Source: an uncultured Selenomonadaceae bacterium (lineage in GTDB: Bacteria > Bacillota > Negativicutes > Selenomonadales > Selenomonadaceae). From it: a DNA stretch of 9,488 nt. Positions within the stretch are counted from its first letter, which is position 1; each line of letters starts with the position of its first letter. Location of the stretch: assembly GCA_905236785.1 (NCBI GenBank), contig CAJOQC010000233.1:1-9488 (forward strand), given 5' to 3'. The position numbers and the translations under genes were made by a program. The notes below the pieces were generated by a model that was not told the origin of the DNA, searched no databases, and saw nothing but the letters and a program-made list of their open reading frames with translations. Of this stretch, positions 5,985-9,488 are shown in pieces.

Positions 5985-6758
5985 GTGGAAATGTCAACCG
6001 TTATCGGCATCGTCATGGGTATCATCTCCGTTTTCGTCGGCATGATCCTAAAAGGTGCCCCGCTTACCGCGCTGAACAACCCGGCGGCGTTTCTGATCAT
6101 CATCGGCGGAACATTTAGCTGTCTTTTCATCGGCTTTAAGATGGAGCACATGAAAAATTTTCCCAATCTCATAAAGAAAACCATTCAAAAGCCGCCGGTT
6201 CATGAAAAGGCGGAACTGTTGCAGCTTTTCATCGAGTTGTCGCAAATTGCCCGCCGTGAAGGTATCTTGGCACTTGAAGGAAAAGTGCAGGAAATAGAAG
6301 ATCCATTCTTCCGCACAGGTCTTAGCATGGTTATTGACGGTATGGATCCGGAGTTTGTGGGCGATGTTTTGGAGGCGGAACTTGCCGTTATGCAGGAGCG
6401 TCACGCCGAAGGTCGTTCCATGTTTACCCAGGCCGGCACATACGCGCCGACGTTGGGCGTTTTGGGCGCGGTGGTTGGTCTTATCGCCGCCTTGGGTAAC
6501 TTGAATGATATTGATAAACTCGGTCACTCCATAGCGGCGGCATTCGTTGCTACGATTTTGGGTATATTCACCGGTTACGTTCTGTGGTTGCCTTTTGCCA
6601 ACAAGTTGAAGGTTATGTCCGAAGAGGAAGTAAGCGAACGTCGCATGATAATAGAAGGAATTTTGTCCTTGCAGGCCGGCGATTCACCCACGGCTATCGA
6701 GGCGAAACTTATGGTGTTTATACCGCAGTCGGCTCGCGAAGGATTGAAGAAGGAGTAA
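5985..6758 (+). CDS. motA: Flagellar motor stator protein MotA
   Basis: MotA forms, with MotB, the ion channel of the flagellar stator in the cytoplasmic membrane and transmits torque to the rotor. The 257 residues show four membrane segments: about 4-22, 33-51, 150-172 and 183-203. The large cytoplasmic loop between the second and third contains QIARREGILALEGKVQEIED, the charged region known to contact FliG. The channel prolines are P155 in TYAPTLGVLG and P203 in YVLWLPFANKL. From memory it closely resembles the Bacillus subtilis MotA pattern (KGAPLTALNNPAAFLIII), so proton use is likely but not shown. motB follows after 4 bases with its ribosome binding site inside the motA end. I see no convincing flagellar sigma-28 promoter in the 124 bases upstream of the start. 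Confidence 0.96.
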   Translation: MEMSTVIGIVMGIISVFVGMILKGAPLTALNNPAAFLIIIGGTFSCLFIGFKMEHMKNFPNLIKKTIQKPPVHEKAELLQLFIELSQIARREGILALEGKVQEIEDPFFRTGLSMVIDGMDPEFVGDVLEAELAVMQERHAEGRSMFTQAGTYAPTLGVLGAVVGLIAALGNLNDIDKLGHSIAAAFVATILGIFTGYVLWLPFANKLKVMSEEEVSERRMIIEGILSLQAGDSPTAIEAKLMVFIPQSAREGLKKE

Positions 6759-6762
6759 TTTT

Positions 6763-7575
6763 ATGGCCAAGAAAAAAAGAGCCAAACCTCATGAAGAAGA
6801 AGCGGGTGAGGCATGGCTTCTGCCTTATTCCGACTTGATGACGCTCCTGTTGGCGCTCTTCATATCGCTGTTTGCGATTTCCCAAACAGACCAGACGAAG
6901 GTGACGCAACTTGCCCAAGCCTTCACCGCTGCCTTTAACATGGGCGGTCCGTCATTCTTCACCGGCGCGGGGCCGGCCGTAAGCCAGCGGGCGCAGATGC
7001 CGACGACCGGCGAGGACAACGGCAACGCCGCCTACATACAGGAAAATCAACAGCTTGAAGAGCTAAAGAAGGAACTTGACGAATATATTTCGCAGAATAA
7101 TCTTGACGAGGAACTCAGCACGCAGTTGGTAGAAGAGGGCTTAATGATTCGTATTCGCGAAAAAGCTCTTTTTGCCTCCGGCTCGGCGGATTTGCAAAAC
7201 GATTCTGAGAAGATAGGGCCTGCGGTGGCTACGCTTTTGGCATCAATCCCCCAACGGGTGATTATATCCGGCCACACGGACAACGTGCCTATTGCCAACT
7301 CTCGTTTCCCGTCCAACTGGGAACTTAGCTCTACTCGCGCCTTGACGTTCATGAAATTTCTTCTGAACACGAACAACACCCTTAACCCGGCGCGGTTCAG
7401 CGCAATCGGCTACAGCGAGTATCGCCCCATCGCGGACAACAACACCGACGAGGGGAAAACACAAAACCGTCGGGTGGAGATACTCATAGCAAGAAGCCAA
7501 ACTTTTGACCCGCATGAGGCGGAGCGCGTGGCTAAAGCGGAAGCCGAAGCCGAAAATATAATAAGTTTTCCCTAA
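6763..7575 (+). CDS. motB: Flagellar motor stator protein MotB
   Basis: MotB anchors the stator to peptidoglycan and supplies the channel carboxylate. Its 270 residues comprise a short basic cytoplasmic N terminus, one membrane segment (about 18-41) with the essential aspartate D24 in LLPYSDLMTLLLAL, a plug and linker region, a short predicted coiled coil (about 93-112), and a C-terminal OmpA-like peptidoglycan-binding domain with ISGHTDNVP (168-176), NWELSSTRA and NRRVEI (235-240). The ATG at 6763 is preceded by AAGGAG (6750-6755), which overlaps the motA stop region, so the two are translationally close. The tail after the OmpA domain is alanine/glutamate rich and has no known role. An intrinsic terminator follows. 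Confidence 0.96.
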   Translation: MAKKKRAKPHEEEAGEAWLLPYSDLMTLLLALFISLFAISQTDQTKVTQLAQAFTAAFNMGGPSFFTGAGPAVSQRAQMPTTGEDNGNAAYIQENQQLEELKKELDEYISQNNLDEELSTQLVEEGLMIRIREKALFASGSADLQNDSEKIGPAVATLLASIPQRVIISGHTDNVPIANSRFPSNWELSSTRALTFMKFLLNTNNTLNPARFSAIGYSEYRPIADNNTDEGKTQNRRVEILIARSQTFDPHEAERVAKAEAEAENIISFP

Positions 7576-7590
7576 GTAATTTCAAAAATG

Positions 7591-7620
7591 AAAAAGCCGG
7601 CCAAGTTGCCGGTTTTTTTT
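7591..7620 (+). terminator. Intrinsic terminator after motB
   Basis: The stem CCGGC (7597-7601)/GCCGG (7608-7612) with 6-base loop CAAGTT is followed by eight Ts (7613-7620) and preceded by five As. It lies 15 bases after the motB stop and should end the motAB transcript. No promoter is obvious between it and acpS, so acpS may depend on partial readthrough or on a promoter I cannot see. Confidence 0.85.
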
Positions 7621-7642
7621 GAAACATTTTTCGGAGAGTAGT

Positions 7643-8020
7643 ATGGTTGTCGGTATAGGTACGGATATAATCGAAATCGACCGCATAAAAAAAGCTGTTT
7701 TGCAGGCGAATTTTGTCAAGAAGGTTTATACTGTCGCCGAAGAAGAATATTGCCGCTCCCGGGGGGCGCAGGCGGCCGCTTCTTTTGCCGCGAGATTTGC
7801 CGCCAAGGAGGCCGTGGCAAAAGCCTTCGGCACGGGGTTTGTCGGCGGCTTTTTTGCCGATATAGAAATTTTGCCCGACGAACGCGGTTGCCCGAAGGTG
7901 AAACTTTATAACGGTTTTGCCAAAACGGCGACGGAAAAAAATATTTCAAACATTCATGTGTCGTTAAGCCATGCCCATGATTTTGCCACAGCGGTCTGTG
8001 TATTGGAGGTAATTCAATGA
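7643..8020 (+). CDS. acpS: Holo-[acyl-carrier-protein] synthase
   Basis: AcpS transfers 4'-phosphopantetheine from CoA to a serine of apo-ACP, activating fatty acid synthesis in the cytoplasm. The 125 residues fit the trimeric AcpS type. Metal- and CoA-binding motifs are GIGTDIIEIDRI with D8 and FAARFAAKEAVAKAFGTG with E56; the C-terminal SLSHAHDFATAV is also typical. The frame is open to a TTG at 7619 inside the terminator T tract; the ATG at 7643, 4 bases after GGAGAG (7633-7638), is clearly the start. Its stop overlaps the start of nnr as ATGA, implying translational coupling. This pairing is common in Bacillota. Confidence 0.96.
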   Translation: MVVGIGTDIIEIDRIKKAVLQANFVKKVYTVAEEEYCRSRGAQAAASFAARFAAKEAVAKAFGTGFVGGFFADIEILPDERGCPKVKLYNGFAKTATEKNISNIHVSLSHAHDFATAVCVLEVIQ

Positions 8021-9488
8021 AAATAGCAACGGTAAACGAGATAAGAGAAATTGACAAATTAAGCGCGGAAAAATACAACGTACCGGTTGTCTTGCCCATG
8101 GAGAATGCGGGCTTTGCCGTCGCCGCCGCCATGGAGAATTTGCTGGGGACGTTAAAGGGCAAGAACATTTGTATCTTGGCCGGAAGCGGCAACAACGGCG
8201 GCGACGCCCTTGCTTCGGCGCGGCATTTCCTAAACGGCGGTGCAAAGGTGAAAATTTTTCTTGTGGGGAACATGGCGCACTTAACCCAAGCCACCGCCAT
8301 GCAAAAAGATATTGTAACAGCCATGGGTCTTGATGTGCTGACCATGGACTCTACGCGGGCGATAGACCGTTTGCAGGTTGTTTTGCGCCGTTTCACCGAC
8401 GGCGTTGTGGACGGAATGGTGGGCACGGGGTTCACGGGGGCGGTTCGCGACGGGATAAAGGAAATCATCGACATAGCCAACGAAGTAAATAAACCCACGG
8501 TCTCCATAGATATTGCCTCCGGGGTTGAGGCGGACACGGGCATGGTCGAGTGCGGAATTTTTGCCGATATAACAGTTGCCTTGGGTATTCCTAAGTTTGG
8601 CCATTTACTGTCGCCGGGAATTGAACACACCGGGAAATTGATAACGGCCGGCATAGGTTTGCCGGAAATTCTTCTTAATGCGGATACGCTGAAAAACACG
8701 CTTATTGACGACGAGTTTGCCGCCTCCCTTTTGCTCCCTCGTCCTCGCGTGGCGCATAAGGGATCTTGCGGGCGTGTCCTTGTTGTTGCGGGCAGCCGCG
8801 GGCTGACGGGGGCGGCTGCTTTGGCATCGCAGGCTGTGTTGCGGGTGGGCGCGGGTATTGCTACCTTGGCCGTTGCGGAAAGTTTGCACGATATAATGGA
8901 AACGAAACTAACGGAAGTTATGACAAGCCCCGTGCCGGAATTTATGCCGGGCTTTTTGGGGGGCGACAAAGCCTTGGGGAGCATTCTGCAATTTGCCGAC
9001 CGTCATGATGTTTTGCTTATTGGACCGGGCTTGGGGCGCAAAGAGGAAACTTTTGAACTTGTGCGAAACGTAGTCGCCAACACGGACAAACAAGTGATAA
9101 TCGATGCCGACGGAATTTTTGCCTTTGTAAACGCCAAAGATGCCCTTGTTAAATGCAAACGACCGCCCATTCTCACGCCCCATTTAGGGGAAATGGCGGC
9201 GTTCTTAAAAATGACCGTGGCGGAACTGCGGGTGGATTTGCCCGCCAAGATACGGGAAACGGCGCAAAAGTACAACGCCATATTCGTGGTAAAGAGCGAA
9301 TGTACCATGATTTCCTACCCCGACGGCAAAATTTTCATAACCTCGAAGGGCAACCAAGGCATGGCCACCGCCGGTTGCGGCGACGTTTTGGCGGGTACCA
9401 TAGCCGGAGTATATAAAGAGGCCAAAGAAAACGCTGCGCCGATTTTGGGCGTATATCTGCATGGCTTGGCGGGGGATTTGGCCTTTGA
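8017..9488 (+). CDS. nnr: Bifunctional NAD(P)H-hydrate epimerase / ADP-dependent dehydratase (3' truncated)
   Basis: This enzyme repairs hydrated NADH and NADPH: the N-terminal epimerase interconverts R and S forms and the C-terminal kinase-like dehydratase restores the cofactor using ADP. I read 490 codons without a stop to the window edge, so only a short C terminus is missing. The epimerase half shows MENAGFAVAAAM, GSGNNGGDALASAR (56-69), VGTGFTGAVRDG and SIDIASGVEADTG (163-175). The dehydratase half shows HKGSCGRVLVVAG (247-259), LIGPGLG (334-340), DADG (363-366), LTPHLGEM (386-393) and GNQGMATAGCGDVLAG (445-460) with catalytic D456. Several usually fixed positions differ: GGDA for GGDG, DIASG for DIPSG, GCGD for GSGD or GTGD. 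The ATG overlaps the acpS stop and follows GGAGG (8005-8009). Confidence 0.94.
   Translation, partial: MKIATVNEIREIDKLSAEKYNVPVVLPMENAGFAVAAAMENLLGTLKGKNICILAGSGNNGGDALASARHFLNGGAKVKIFLVGNMAHLTQATAMQKDIVTAMGLDVLTMDSTRAIDRLQVVLRRFTDGVVDGMVGTGFTGAVRDGIKEIIDIANEVNKPTVSIDIASGVEADTGMVECGIFADITVALGIPKFGHLLSPGIEHTGKLITAGIGLPEILLNADTLKNTLIDDEFAASLLLPRPRVAHKGSCGRVLVVAGSRGLTGAAALASQAVLRVGAGIATLAVAESLHDIMETKLTEVMTSPVPEFMPGFLGGDKALGSILQFADRHDVLLIGPGLGRKEETFELVRNVVANTDKQVIIDADGIFAFVNAKDALVKCKRPPILTPHLGEMAAFLKMTVAELRVDLPAKIRETAQKYNAIFVVKSECTMISYPDGKIFITSKGNQGMATAGCGDVLAGTIAGVYKEAKENAAPILGVYLHGLAGDLAF

Noticed and set aside
7716..8984. Open frame of 422 codons on the minus strand
   Set aside because: It lies antisense to acpS and nnr, whose motifs are unmistakable. 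Its protein is rich in Ser, Pro, Ala and Arg with no recognisable domain, as expected for a mirror frame of GC-rich coding DNA.

Overview
The window looks like chromosomal DNA of an anaerobic member of the Bacillota (Firmicutes). The evidence is: MotA and MotB of the Bacillus type; purine-rich ribosome binding sites with TTG, GTG and ATG starts; an oxygen-sensitive indolepyruvate:ferredoxin oxidoreductase; and compact acpS-nnr coupling. A Negativicutes or Clostridia-type gut or rumen anaerobe would fit, but no phylogenetic marker here fixes that. All recognisable genes lie on the + strand.

Layout. (1) 1-1545: the 3' end of a hybrid sensor kinase (HATPase, REC and Hpt domains, a whole phosphorelay in one chain); its 5' part, with the H-box, lies outside the window. 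(2) 1546-1747: an intergenic spacer holding one copy of a dispersed hairpin repeat and a likely promoter. (3) 1748-4094: iorA and iorB, an operon for ferredoxin-linked oxidation of aryl-pyruvates from aromatic amino acids. (4) 4095-4228: a strong sigma-A-like promoter and a terminator-like hairpin. (5) 4229-5356: an FtsZ family gene standing alone, with an altered GTP-binding G-box. (6) 5357-5984: about 630 bases without a gene, densely filled with repeats: a second and third copy of the hairpin repeat, a roughly 130-base nested palindrome resembling a MITE or REP element, and a perfect 12-base tandem duplication. (7) 5985-7575: motA-motB, the flagellar stator, closed by a clear intrinsic terminator. 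(8) 7643 to the end: acpS overlapping nnr (bifunctional NAD(P)HX epimerase/dehydratase), which runs off the right edge.

The genes form four or more separate transcription units: signalling, amino-acid oxidation, cell division, motility, and cofactor activation and repair. They are not one pathway. I found no defence system, CRISPR array, tRNA, rRNA, transposase gene or phage gene. The least ordinary content is the non-coding repeat family (three copies, one inverted, with a compensatory base-pair change in its hairpin), the nested palindromic element, and the divergent motifs in the FtsZ-like and Nnr proteins.
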